Source: Gammaproteobacteria bacterium
GTDB taxonomy: Bacteria > Pseudomonadota > Gammaproteobacteria > Nevskiales > Nevskiaceae
DNA length: 64,000 nucleotides
NCBI GenBank assembly: GCA_026398815.1
Contig: JAPLSA010000014.1
Span: 1-64,000, forward strand
Direction: 5' to 3'
The position numbers and the translations under genes are program-made. The notes under the pieces were generated by a model. The model did not search any database, was not told the origin of the DNA, and saw only the letters and a list, made by a program, of their open reading frames with translations. Below, piece after piece: positions 54,667 through 62,569 of the stretch. The number at the start of each line of letters is the position of its first letter. Positions within the stretch are counted from its first letter, which is position 1.

Positions 54667-56091
54667 ATGGTTTTTTCGTCGAATGTCTTTTTGCTGCTGT
54701 TCCTGCCGCTGTTCCTGTCGGTTTACTACCTGACACCGAACAAGCGCCGGATCCGCAACTACGTGATCCTGGCCGGCAGCTACTTCTTCTACGGCTGGTG
54801 GCGCATCGATTTCCTCGGCCTGTTCGCTGCGGTCACGATCTTCAACTACTTCGTCGGCTCAGCCATCGGCAATGCCGGTGTCGGGCAGCCATTGGCTCGC
54901 CGCTGGATGAAGCTCGGCGTGGTGGTCAACCTGGCGGTGCTTGGCTACTTCAAGTACGCCAACTTCGGCGTCGCCAGCTTCAACGAACTGATGACCGGGC
55001 TCGGCTTCGAGCCGTTCGTCATGGCGAGCGTGCTGCTGCCGATCGGCATCTCGTTCTACATCTTCGAATCGATCAGCTACATCGTCGACGTCTATCGCGG
55101 TGATGCCGAAGCGACCAAGCATCCGGTGGACTTCGCGACCTTCGTGTCGCTGTTCCCGCACCTGATCGCCGGCCCGATCTTTCGCTACAAGGATCTGGCC
55201 GACCAGTTCGAGCAGCGCGATCATTCCGCGCGCCTGTTCGGCCTGGGCGCGACCCGTTTCATGCAGGGCTTCGTCAAGAAGGTAATCGTTGCCGATACCG
55301 TCGCGCCGCTGGCGGACTACTGCTTCTCGCTGACCAATCCGTCGACCGCCGATGCCTGGCTCGGCGCGCTGGCTTACACGGTGCAGCTGTACTTCGACTT
55401 CTCCGGCTACAGCGACATGGCGATCGGCCTCGGCCTGATGATCGGCTTCCGCTTCATGGAGAACTTCAACGCACCGTACATCTCGCAGAGCATCACCGAG
55501 TTCTGGCGGCGCTGGCATATCAGCCTGTCGAGCTGGTTGCGTGACTACCTCTACATCCCGCTCGGCGGCAACCGCAACGGCAACGCGGCCACCCATCGCA
55601 ACGTGATCATCACGTTCTTCCTCGGTGGCGTCTGGCACGGCGCGAACTGGACCTTCCTGGCCTGGGGCGCGATGCAGGGTTTCATGATCTTCATCGAGCG
55701 CGTGCTCGGCATCAGCGGGTCGCCGAAAACCTTCCGCGTCACGCGCTGGCTGATCACCTTCATCCTGGTGATGATCAGCTGGACCGTGTTCCGCGCCGCC
55801 AGCATCAGCGAGGCCTGGCGGATGTACCAGCCGATGTTCCTGCTGAAGAACGTCGGCGGCCTCAGCGATCCGATGCTGACGATGATTTCCGGCCTGCAGG
55901 TGTCGATGCTGGTCTTCGCTGCCCTCTTCGTGCTGACCGAAGGCGTGCTGGCCTATGGCCCGAAGCGCGCACCGATATCGGGACGAACCCGCACGGCAAT
56001 GATCATCGGCCTGCTGCTGCCACTGTTCGCGATGTCGATCATGAAGCTGTCGGCGCAGGGCTACTCGGCGTTCCTGTACTTCCAGTTCTGA
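54667..56091 (+). CDS. algI: MBOAT O-acyltransferase AlgI, second copy (canonical)
   Basis: A 474-aa paralogue of the preceding gene, closer to Pseudomonas AlgI: MVFSSNVFLLLFLPLFL, YKDLADQF, ATRFMQGFVKKVIVADT, EFWRRWHISLSSWLRDYLYIPLGGNRNG and GGVWHGANWTF with the catalytic His. Long identical DNA stretches with copy 1 (for example around 53561 and 55034) point to tandem duplication or gene conversion. It follows copy 1 by 49 bp and closes the operon before a strong hairpin. algA, the usual last gene, is absent. Confidence 0.95.
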   Translation: MVFSSNVFLLLFLPLFLSVYYLTPNKRRIRNYVILAGSYFFYGWWRIDFLGLFAAVTIFNYFVGSAIGNAGVGQPLARRWMKLGVVVNLAVLGYFKYANFGVASFNELMTGLGFEPFVMASVLLPIGISFYIFESISYIVDVYRGDAEATKHPVDFATFVSLFPHLIAGPIFRYKDLADQFEQRDHSARLFGLGATRFMQGFVKKVIVADTVAPLADYCFSLTNPSTADAWLGALAYTVQLYFDFSGYSDMAIGLGLMIGFRFMENFNAPYISQSITEFWRRWHISLSSWLRDYLYIPLGGNRNGNAATHRNVIITFFLGGVWHGANWTFLAWGAMQGFMIFIERVLGISGSPKTFRVTRWLITFILVMISWTVFRAASISEAWRMYQPMFLLKNVGGLSDPMLTMISGLQVSMLVFAALFVLTEGVLAYGPKRAPISGRTRTAMIIGLLLPLFAMSIMKLSAQGYSAFLYFQF

Positions 56092-56098
56092 GGAACCG

Positions 56099-56160
56099 GG
56101 CCCCATCGCCGCGTGCGCGCGGCGATGGGGCCTTCCCGCCTGCCGCGACAATTCGCGGCA
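56099..56160 (+). terminator. Double hairpin at the end of the alginate operon
   Basis: GGCCCCATCGCCGCG and its exact complement CGCGGCGATGGGGCC form a perfect 15-bp stem with a 4-nt loop, 7 bp after the algI stop, followed by TTCCCG. A second stem, CCTGCCGCGA/TCGCGGCAGG, follows directly. The pair likely ends the 17-kb transcript although the T tract is poor. Confidence 0.8.
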
Positions 56161-56221
56161 GGCATTAAGGGACAAGCCATCGCGCGCCTGGCTTCAGTTT
56201 CGGCGCAGGTCTCGCCCGGGC

Positions 56222-56419
56222 TCAATCCGGGTCCAGGCGCCGATGCTGGCGCAAGGCATGCCAGCCGGCCGGCGTCAGCGCATAGCGCCCATCGCCCGGC
56301 ACCTTTTCCTCGATCAGCGCACAGGGCATCAGGCGCGCTGCCGTCGCCGCATCCACTGCGCAGCGGCCATGCTCGATAGCCTCGAGCGTGGCCCAGTCAT
56401 CCGCCGTCAGTCGATTCAT
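56222..56419 (-). CDS. Small winged-helix-like hypothetical protein (65 aa)
   Basis: MNRLTADDWATLEAIEHGRC begins a helix; AATAARLMPCALIEE is a possible recognition helix; and GRYALTPAGWHALRQH resembles the wing and last helix of small winged-helix proteins. It has the expected GC-rich codon pattern. It may be a truncated or minimal DNA-binding protein. No partner gene; the 127 bp to the M13 gene contain that gene's terminator. Confidence 0.6.
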   Translation of the reverse strand: MNRLTADDWATLEAIEHGRCAVDAATAARLMPCALIEEKVPGDGRYALTPAGWHALRQHRRLDPD

Positions 56420-56488
56420 CTCGTTGGCTCCTCTGCATGAATGATCGCCGGCCGGTCTGCGCCAGCCGTTCGCTGCCGATCTTCAACG

Positions 56489-56516
56489 AAAAAGGGCCGG
56501 TGTCGCCACCGGCCCC
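56489..56516 (-). terminator. Rho-independent terminator of the M13 peptidase gene
   Basis: On the minus strand GGGCCGGTG and CACCGGCCC form a 9-bp stem followed by TTTTT, about 30 bp after the peptidase stop codon. This is a textbook intrinsic terminator. Confidence 0.85.
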
Positions 56517-56546
56517 GCAGGCTTCACGCAGACAGTCCGCGCGCGC

Positions 56547-58589
56547 TCACCAGATGCTGACCCGCGCCTCCGGCGGCAGGTACATCTTGTCGCCCGGCTT
56601 GACGTTGAAAGCGTTGTAGAAGCCGTCCTGGTTGACCAGCGTGCCGTTGCCCCGGATTGCCGACGGCGAGTGCGGGTCCACAGTCAGACGGCGGATCGCT
56701 TCCGGCTCGCGATCCTTGCCGCGCCAGACCTGGGCCCAGCCGAGATAGAACCGCTGGTCGCCGGTCAGGCCGTCGATCACCGGCGCTTCCTTGCCGCCGA
56801 GCGACAGCTTGTAGGCCCGATAGGCGATGGCCAGTCCGGAGTTGTCGGCGATGTTTTCGCCCAAGGTCAGCTCACCGTTGACGTGATAGCCCTTCACCGG
56901 TTCGTAGGCCGCGTACTGGGCCACCAGCGCCGCCGTGCGCGCCTTGAAGTTCTTCAGATCCTCGTCGGTGAACCACTGGCGCAGATTGCCGTCGCCGTCG
57001 TACTGGCCGCCCTGGTCATCGAAACCGTGGCTGATCTCGTGCCCGATCACCGCGCCGATGCCGCCGTAGTTGGCCGCGTCATCAGCCGCGATGTTGAAGA
57101 ACGGCGGCTGCAGGATCGCCGCCGGGAACACGATCTCGTTCTTCTCTGGGTTGTAGTAGGCATTCACCGTCTGCGGCGTGATGCCCCACTCCTCGCGATC
57201 GATCGGCTTGCCGAGCTTGGACACTTCCATCTGGTAGCTCACCGCACGCGACCGGGCGACATTGCCGACCAGGTCATCGGCGACGATCACCAGCTTCGAA
57301 TAATCCTTCCAGCGCAGCGGATAGCCGATCTTCGGCGAGAACTTGGCCAGCTTCGCCCGCGCCTCCTTCCGGGTCGCCTCGGTCATCCACGGCAGCGTAT
57401 CGACCGAGTTCTTGTAGGCAGCCAGCAGATTGCCGACCAGCAGCTCCATCCGCGCCTTGTTCTCCGGCGGAAAATGCTGGGCGACGTACAGCTTGCCCAG
57501 CGCTTCGCCGACCGCGCTTTCCACCAGCTCCACCCCCCGCTTCCAGCGCGGCCGGTTTTCCGGAATGCCGCGCAGCACGGTGCCGTAGAACGCGAAGTTC
57601 TCGTCCACGAATGCCTTCGGCAGGTACGGCGCGTACTCGCTGATCACCCGCCACTGCAGGTAGGTCTTCCAGGTCGCCAGCGGCACGGTTTCCATCAGCC
57701 GCGCCATGCCGGTGAGATAGCTCGGCTGACTGACGATCAGATAATCCAGCTTGCCGGCAAGCCCGGCCGCTGCCAGCCAGGCCGTGAAATCGAAGCCCGG
57801 CGCCAGCGCCGCCAGCCGCGTCAGCTCGACCTTGTTGTAGGTCTTCTGCGGATCGCGGTTATCGATCTTCGTCCACTGGATCTTCGCCAGCGCCGCCTCG
57901 AACCCGTACACCGCCCGCGCCTTCGCCGCCGCCTCGGGATCGCCGGCCAGCTTCAGCATCTTCTCGATGTGCGCCTGGTACTGGCGGCGGGTCTGGACGT
58001 ACTTCTCGGTATCCGCCAGGTAATAGTCCCGATCCGGCAAGCCGAGGCCGTACTGGTACAGATCGACGATGTAGCGCGTCGAATCCTTGTTGTCCTGATG
58101 CACGAACGGCACGAACGGCGTGCCGACGCCGAGGATCGTCAGCGTCGCCATCGTCGACGCCACGCCCTTGGCATCCGGGATCGCGGCGATGCCCTTCAGC
58201 GCATCCTCCAGCCCCTTCAGCCCGCGCCCCTCGACCGTCGCCTCGTCCATGAAGCTCCGGTACAGATCACCGATCTGCTGCGTCTCGCTGCCCGGCTTTG
58301 CGCCACTCGTCGTGCTCGCCTTCTCGACGATCGCCTTCAGATTCGCCTCGGCCTCATCCGACAGCTGCTTGAATGCCCCGTAACGCGCCTTGTCGGCCGG
58401 AATCTCGTAATTGTCGAGCCACTTGCCGTTCAGGTGCCGGTACAGATCGTCCTGCGGACGAACCGCAGCGTCGATGTACTGGCCGTCGATGCCGGATGTC
58501 AGCGGCAGCGCCGGCTTCGGCGCTTCGGCGGTCTTGCCGCAAGCGGCCAGCAAGGTGACGGCCGAAGCCATCAGGATCGTGCGTTTCAC
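56547..58589 (-). CDS. M13-family (neprilysin-like) metallopeptidase, lipoprotein
   Basis: A 680-aa zinc endopeptidase of the PepO/neprilysin family that probably degrades oligopeptides in the envelope. The signal peptide ends in the lipobox LAAC. The zinc site is VIGHEISHGFDDQGGQYDGDGN, with the third ligand in LGENIADNSGLAIAY. The C-terminal segment ending in LPPEARVSIW is the usual family close. The length is normal. The 266-bp upstream gap is shared with the divergent coiled-coil lipoprotein gene. Confidence 0.95.
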   Translation of the reverse strand: MKRTILMASAVTLLAACGKTAEAPKPALPLTSGIDGQYIDAAVRPQDDLYRHLNGKWLDNYEIPADKARYGAFKQLSDEAEANLKAIVEKASTTSGAKPGSETQQIGDLYRSFMDEATVEGRGLKGLEDALKGIAAIPDAKGVASTMATLTILGVGTPFVPFVHQDNKDSTRYIVDLYQYGLGLPDRDYYLADTEKYVQTRRQYQAHIEKMLKLAGDPEAAAKARAVYGFEAALAKIQWTKIDNRDPQKTYNKVELTRLAALAPGFDFTAWLAAAGLAGKLDYLIVSQPSYLTGMARLMETVPLATWKTYLQWRVISEYAPYLPKAFVDENFAFYGTVLRGIPENRPRWKRGVELVESAVGEALGKLYVAQHFPPENKARMELLVGNLLAAYKNSVDTLPWMTEATRKEARAKLAKFSPKIGYPLRWKDYSKLVIVADDLVGNVARSRAVSYQMEVSKLGKPIDREEWGITPQTVNAYYNPEKNEIVFPAAILQPPFFNIAADDAANYGGIGAVIGHEISHGFDDQGGQYDGDGNLRQWFTDEDLKNFKARTAALVAQYAAYEPVKGYHVNGELTLGENIADNSGLAIAYRAYKLSLGGKEAPVIDGLTGDQRFYLGWAQVWRGKDREPEAIRRLTVDPHSPSAIRGNGTLVNQDGFYNAFNVKPGDKMYLPPEARVSIW

Positions 58590-58855
58590 GGAATTTCAAC
58601 CTCGTCGAAGGAATGCGGACAGCCGCGCGCCGCGCGGCCCAGATTCGTCTGATACCGGCAACGCACTAAAGGTTGCAAGCCAAGTGCACCGGAAGCCCGC
58701 TCCGAGATAGCTCCGTTGGGATTCCGTTGCACTTCTGCGAGGACTTCGGTGCGCTCATCGCCAACCCTTATCTGGCCGACCCGCATCGGCCAGCACCTCG
58801 TCCACCATCGCCAGAGCTCGCGCGTGCCGTTCTGGCGTCCTTTTGGAGACTCACC
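58590..58855. promoter_or_regulatory. Divergent region between the M13 peptidase and the coiled-coil lipoprotein
   Basis: 266 bp between divergent start codons. The track extends the right-hand ORF back to 58673, but that leader does not look like protein and would hide the signal peptide. No near-consensus promoter pair stands out. Confidence 0.3.
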
Positions 58856-60238
58856 ATGCCGAACATACTGCGCTGCGCATCCTCGCCAATCGATCCGCGC
58901 CAGACGCGACGCGCTCACCCGATATCGAGGCGTCAGCGGATCGCGCTCCTGCTGCCGCTGTTGGCCGGCCTCCAAGCGTGTTCTGCCCTCACGCATTACA
59001 ACAAGACGCAGTCAGTGGCGGCAGCGACGGAGCACGGGTCCGAGCTGATCCTGATAGATGCCAAGCAGCGTGTCGTCTTCCCGACGAATCACGAGCTTAA
59101 GGGCGCTGACGGCCAGAAAACGGCTGTCTTCCGCGCGTTCTGCGCCGAGCCGAGCCCGGATGCGCTGTCCGCACTGGCTGCGCAGTTCGGAGCATCGATA
59201 TCGATCGCGACGAAGGGCGAAGGCTCGCTCACCGGCGGACTTGCCGAAAGCGCCGCCAGCATCGGCTTGCGCACAGCGTCGATCCAGACGCTGCGGGACA
59301 GCATGTACCGCCAGTGCGAAGCCTTCGCCAATGGCGGAATGTCGAGGTTGAGCCTCGAAACGCTGCAGCGCCGCTTCCAGAGCACGATGGTGGCACTGCT
59401 CGCCATCGAACAGCTGACCGGCGCCGTTCGTGCGCCCGCCGTGATACTGAATGGTGCGACCGCAAGCAGCAGTGCCGAGTCGATCGCCAGCCTGACCCAG
59501 CAGACGGAAAGCGCCCGAACCGCGCTGGATCAGGCCAATACGGATGTCACCACCAAGGAACAGGCAGCAACCGCCGCCGCCGACAAGGCGAAGACAGCTG
59601 CTGACAAGGCCAAGGCGGATGCGGGCCAACAAGCCGTCGCCGACAAGGCCAAGACGGAGGCGGATGCCGCTGCCAAGGAGCTTGTCGCTGCACGAACAGT
59701 GGCCGATAACCGCAAGCAGGCGTTCGAAGCCATCGACGCGTCGCGTCGCGCCTCATTGACGGCCGGAGGCACGGCCGTTGCGGGCGGGGCCGCCACGTTC
59801 GCACCGACTACGGGCGGCCTGAATGCGGCTGCTGCGGCATCGGTATCGACTGCCGTCACCGAGATTGTTCGCGACACGCTGGCGTTGGGCTATGGCCGTG
59901 AGGTCTGCACCTCAATCATCGGCGAGGCCATCGAGGCAGGCGGCGCAGCCGCAAAACTTTTAAATGAGGACACAGGTGCCAAGGAGGTTCGCACTGCTTG
60001 TCTTGACCTGCTGAAGAAGGACATCAGCATGTACACCGCGCTAGAAAGACGTCTCGACGCGCATACCGGTCTGATGGCCTCGGTGTCAGGCTTGATCGAT
60101 CGCTGCGCAAAGGACCCGAAGTGCACGCTGGCTCCGGATCAGGTCACCCGCTTGGTCAAAGAGCTGGAGACGCTGCAAGCCGTTACCCCGCCGTTGGTGA
60201 TGCCAATGTCGGTATCGCCGACGCCGGCAAGCCGGTAA
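58856..60238 (+). CDS. Alanine-rich coiled-coil lipoprotein of unknown function
   Basis: A 460-aa protein. The ATG at 58856 gives a long Arg-containing signal peptide ending in the lipobox LQAC. Domain order: an N-terminal region with ELILIDAKQRVVF and AVFRAFCAEPSPDALSALA; a helical segment IGLRTASIQTLRDSMYRQCEAFANGGMS and LLAIEQLTG; an Ala/Lys/Asp coiled coil near residues 220-300 (AATAAADKAKTAADKAKADA); then a C-terminal helical region with several cysteines (RTACLDLL, DRCAKDPKCTL). I do not recognise the family. It precedes the GNAT-like gene by 15 bp, so the two are probably co-transcribed. Confidence 0.8.
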   Translation: MPNILRCASSPIDPRQTRRAHPISRRQRIALLLPLLAGLQACSALTHYNKTQSVAAATEHGSELILIDAKQRVVFPTNHELKGADGQKTAVFRAFCAEPSPDALSALAAQFGASISIATKGEGSLTGGLAESAASIGLRTASIQTLRDSMYRQCEAFANGGMSRLSLETLQRRFQSTMVALLAIEQLTGAVRAPAVILNGATASSSAESIASLTQQTESARTALDQANTDVTTKEQAATAAADKAKTAADKAKADAGQQAVADKAKTEADAAAKELVAARTVADNRKQAFEAIDASRRASLTAGGTAVAGGAATFAPTTGGLNAAAAASVSTAVTEIVRDTLALGYGREVCTSIIGEAIEAGGAAAKLLNEDTGAKEVRTACLDLLKKDISMYTALERRLDAHTGLMASVSGLIDRCAKDPKCTLAPDQVTRLVKELETLQAVTPPLVMPMSVSPTPASR

Positions 60239-60253
60239 CGGCGCATCCCAGCC

Positions 60254-61318
60254 ATGACCACTCTTCATACCGGCATCGCCGAAAGCCAGGACGACGCACA
60301 CCGCTGCTTTGCGCTGCGATACGCCGCGAACATCGCGGACGGCAAGCTCGGCCGCTATCTCGATCACGGGCGCGGCATGGTCACGGATGCGCTTGACGAG
60401 ATCGCCACCATCCACTGGATCAAGGATGGCGAGCAGGTAGTCGGCACCATGCGTTCGGTCTGGGGTGGCGCTGCGATTCCGGCGCACTACCGGCACTGGT
60501 ACGCGCTGGATCGCTTCGCCGATCTCGCGCCGACGCAGATCGCCTTCACGTCACGGTTGATCATCGCGCCGGCCTATCGCAGAACCGTTGCGCTGCAGTT
60601 ATTGCTGAACGCCTGCTACCGGCACGGCCGCGCCCGGGGCGTGTTGGTTGATTTCATGCACGCCTCGCCGGAGTTAATCGGCCTGTACGAGCGCATGGGC
60701 TACCAGTGCTTCGGGCCCGGCGTGCTGGCGACCGATGTCGGCCATCAGGTGCCGATGCTGCTGACTGCGGACGCCCACGACTGGCTGCGCGCCATCGATT
60801 CGCCCTTCGCCGCGTGCTGCGCGCCGTTCGCCGATACACGGAGCCGACGAGACTGGTTCCGCCGGCGTTGCGATGCCGACTACGCCGACGGCATGACGCC
60901 GGGCCTGCTCGGCAAGGAGGGCTTCATCGCGCGGCTGGCCCGCGAGGCGCCGCCCGAGGTGATCGAGGCGCTGCGCGCAAACCCGGAGCAGCTGCGGGGC
61001 AGCGCCCTGTTCGGCGCCCGCGCCGGCGACACGGTGGCCTGTAGCCGCGATCGCTTCGGCGCGCGTCTGGTGCTGCTGTCCGACACCGCCCACTGGCAGC
61101 TGGACGGCGTCGACGGCGCGGCGATCACGACGCCGCAGACGATCGATGCGTTCACCGTGCCGGCGGCACCCGAAAGCGAACGCCGGCTGATCGCCAGCCG
61201 CGATGCGCGGTTCCTGTGCCTGCCGGCGCAGTCGCCGGTTGCGGCGGGCCGGGCCGTGGTCGCGGCCGTCGGTGATCGCGATCCGGCAGTGGCCGCACCG
61301 CCATCACCGGCCCGCTGA
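60254..61318 (+). CDS. GNAT-fold, N-acyl amino acid synthase-like protein with extra C-terminal domain
   Basis: A 354-aa protein. Residues ~1-175 have the layout of the N-acyl-amino-acid-synthase-like (FeeM-type) GNAT fold: CFALRYAANIADGK, VVGTMRSVWGG, FTSRLIIAPAYRRTVALQLLLNACYRHG and LYERMGYQCFGPG. The rest (RRDWFRRRCDADYADG, then GDTVACSRDRFGARLVLLSDTAHW) is a separate domain that could be a degenerate cyclic-nucleotide-binding-like barrel, a pairing known in some homologues. The substrate is unknown. The tail is Ala/Pro-rich. Converges on cca with ~20 bp between stops. Confidence 0.75.
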   Translation: MTTLHTGIAESQDDAHRCFALRYAANIADGKLGRYLDHGRGMVTDALDEIATIHWIKDGEQVVGTMRSVWGGAAIPAHYRHWYALDRFADLAPTQIAFTSRLIIAPAYRRTVALQLLLNACYRHGRARGVLVDFMHASPELIGLYERMGYQCFGPGVLATDVGHQVPMLLTADAHDWLRAIDSPFAACCAPFADTRSRRDWFRRRCDADYADGMTPGLLGKEGFIARLAREAPPEVIEALRANPEQLRGSALFGARAGDTVACSRDRFGARLVLLSDTAHWQLDGVDGAAITTPQTIDAFTVPAAPESERRLIASRDARFLCLPAQSPVAAGRAVVAAVGDRDPAVAAPPSPAR

Positions 61319-61339
61319 CCGACAACAGCAGCGCCCGCG

Positions 61340-62569
61340 CTACACCGCCCAGGTTTCGCGCAGCGTCTTCAGCGCCTTGATCCGCCGGGTCCGCAGTTCG
61401 GCGCCGATGGCGGCACCGGCGTAGCCGTCGGCGGTGACCGATGCCACCTGCACCGCCTGCGCGCGCTTCAGCGCTTCGCGTAGGTACAGCGGCTGCGGAT
61501 AGTCGCGGTCCTCAAGGCCGGTGCGGCCGCGGGCATCGCATTCGCAGGCGAGCAGGAATTCCTCGAAGCGGGCCGGCCGGCGCAGCGCGTCGAGGCGTTC
61601 CAGCAGCTGCATCAGGGTGCCGGGCGTCAGCTCGCGCGCCTGATGCACCAGCAGGTGCTCGCGGCAGACGTGGAGCGCCAGTTCGCGGCAGTCGGCCGGC
61701 ACCTTCAGCCGGGCGCTGAAGGCTTCGACGCAGGGCACGCCGCTGGCTTCGTGGCCGTAGTGGCTGGGCAGGATTTCCGCCGGGGTCAGCGCCTTGCCGA
61801 AGTCATGGCACAGCGCGGCATAGCGCACGGTCAGCGGCGCGTTGCAGCGGGCCGCGCAGTCGAGCGTCAGCATCACGTGCAGGCCGGTATCGATTTCCGG
61901 ATGGTGCTTCGCCGGCTGCGGCACGCCGAACAGCGCGTCCAGTTCCGGCATCAGCCGGGCCAGCGCGCCGCATTCGCGCAGGGTCGTGAAGTACAGCGAC
62001 GGCTGCGGCTGCATCAGTGCCCGCTCGGTTTCCTTCCAGACCCGCTCGGGCGTCAGGTGGTCGACTTCGCCGGCCTCGACCATCTGGCGCATCAGCGCCA
62101 GCGTGTCGGCCGCGACGGAGAACCCGAGGTAGGCGTAGCGCGAATGGAAACGGGCCGTGCGCAGCACCCGCACCGGATCTTCGGCGAAGGCGTCCGACAC
62201 ATGGCGCAGCAGCCGGGCATTGAGGTCGGCGACGCCGCCGTAAGGGTCGATCAGCGCGCCGGTTTCGTCCTCGGCCATCGCGTTGACGGTCAGGTCGCGG
62301 CGGATCAGGTCCTGTTCAAGCGTGACATCGGGGGCCGCGTAGACGGTGAAGCCGTGATAGCCGCGGCCGGACTTGCGCTCGGTGCGTGCCAGCGCGTGCT
62401 CTTCCTTGGTCTGAGGGTGCAGGAACACCGGGAAGTCCTTGCCGACCGGCTTGTAGCCGAGCGCCACCATCTCTTCCGGCGTGGCGCCGGTGACCACCCA
62501 GTCGTGCTCCAGCACCGGGCGATCGAGCAGGCGGTCGCGCACGGCGCCGCCGACGCGGTAGCGGCGCAT
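61340..62569 (-). CDS. cca: CCA-adding tRNA nucleotidyltransferase with HD domain
   Basis: Adds or repairs the 3'-CCA end of tRNAs. ATG 62569 gives [15 protein letters not shown] and a 1-bp overlap (TGATG) with the upstream transglycosylase stop; the GTG at 62572 is the other option. The length is 409 aa. Motifs: [40 protein letters not shown], the [10 protein letters not shown] motif, [12 protein letters not shown], and the HD phosphohydrolase segment [15 protein letters not shown] with [11 protein letters not shown]. The catalytic acid pair reads EHD, where E. coli has DRD. Confidence 0.95.
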   Translation of the reverse strand: MRRYRVGGAVRDRLLDRPVLEHDWVVTGATPEEMVALGYKPVGKDFPVFLHPQTKEEHALARTERKSGRGYHGFTVYAAPDVTLEQDLIRRDLTVNAMAEDETGALIDPYGGVADLNARLLRHVSDAFAEDPVRVLRTARFHSRYAYLGFSVAADTLALMRQMVEAGEVDHLTPERVWKETERALMQPQPSLYFTTLRECGALARLMPELDALFGVPQPAKHHPEIDTGLHVMLTLDCAARCNAPLTVRYAALCHDFGKALTPAEILPSHYGHEASGVPCVEAFSARLKVPADCRELALHVCREHLLVHQARELTPGTLMQLLERLDALRRPARFEEFLLACECDARGRTGLEDRDYPQPLYLREALKRAQAVQVASVTADGYAGAAIGAELRTRRIKALKTLRETWAV

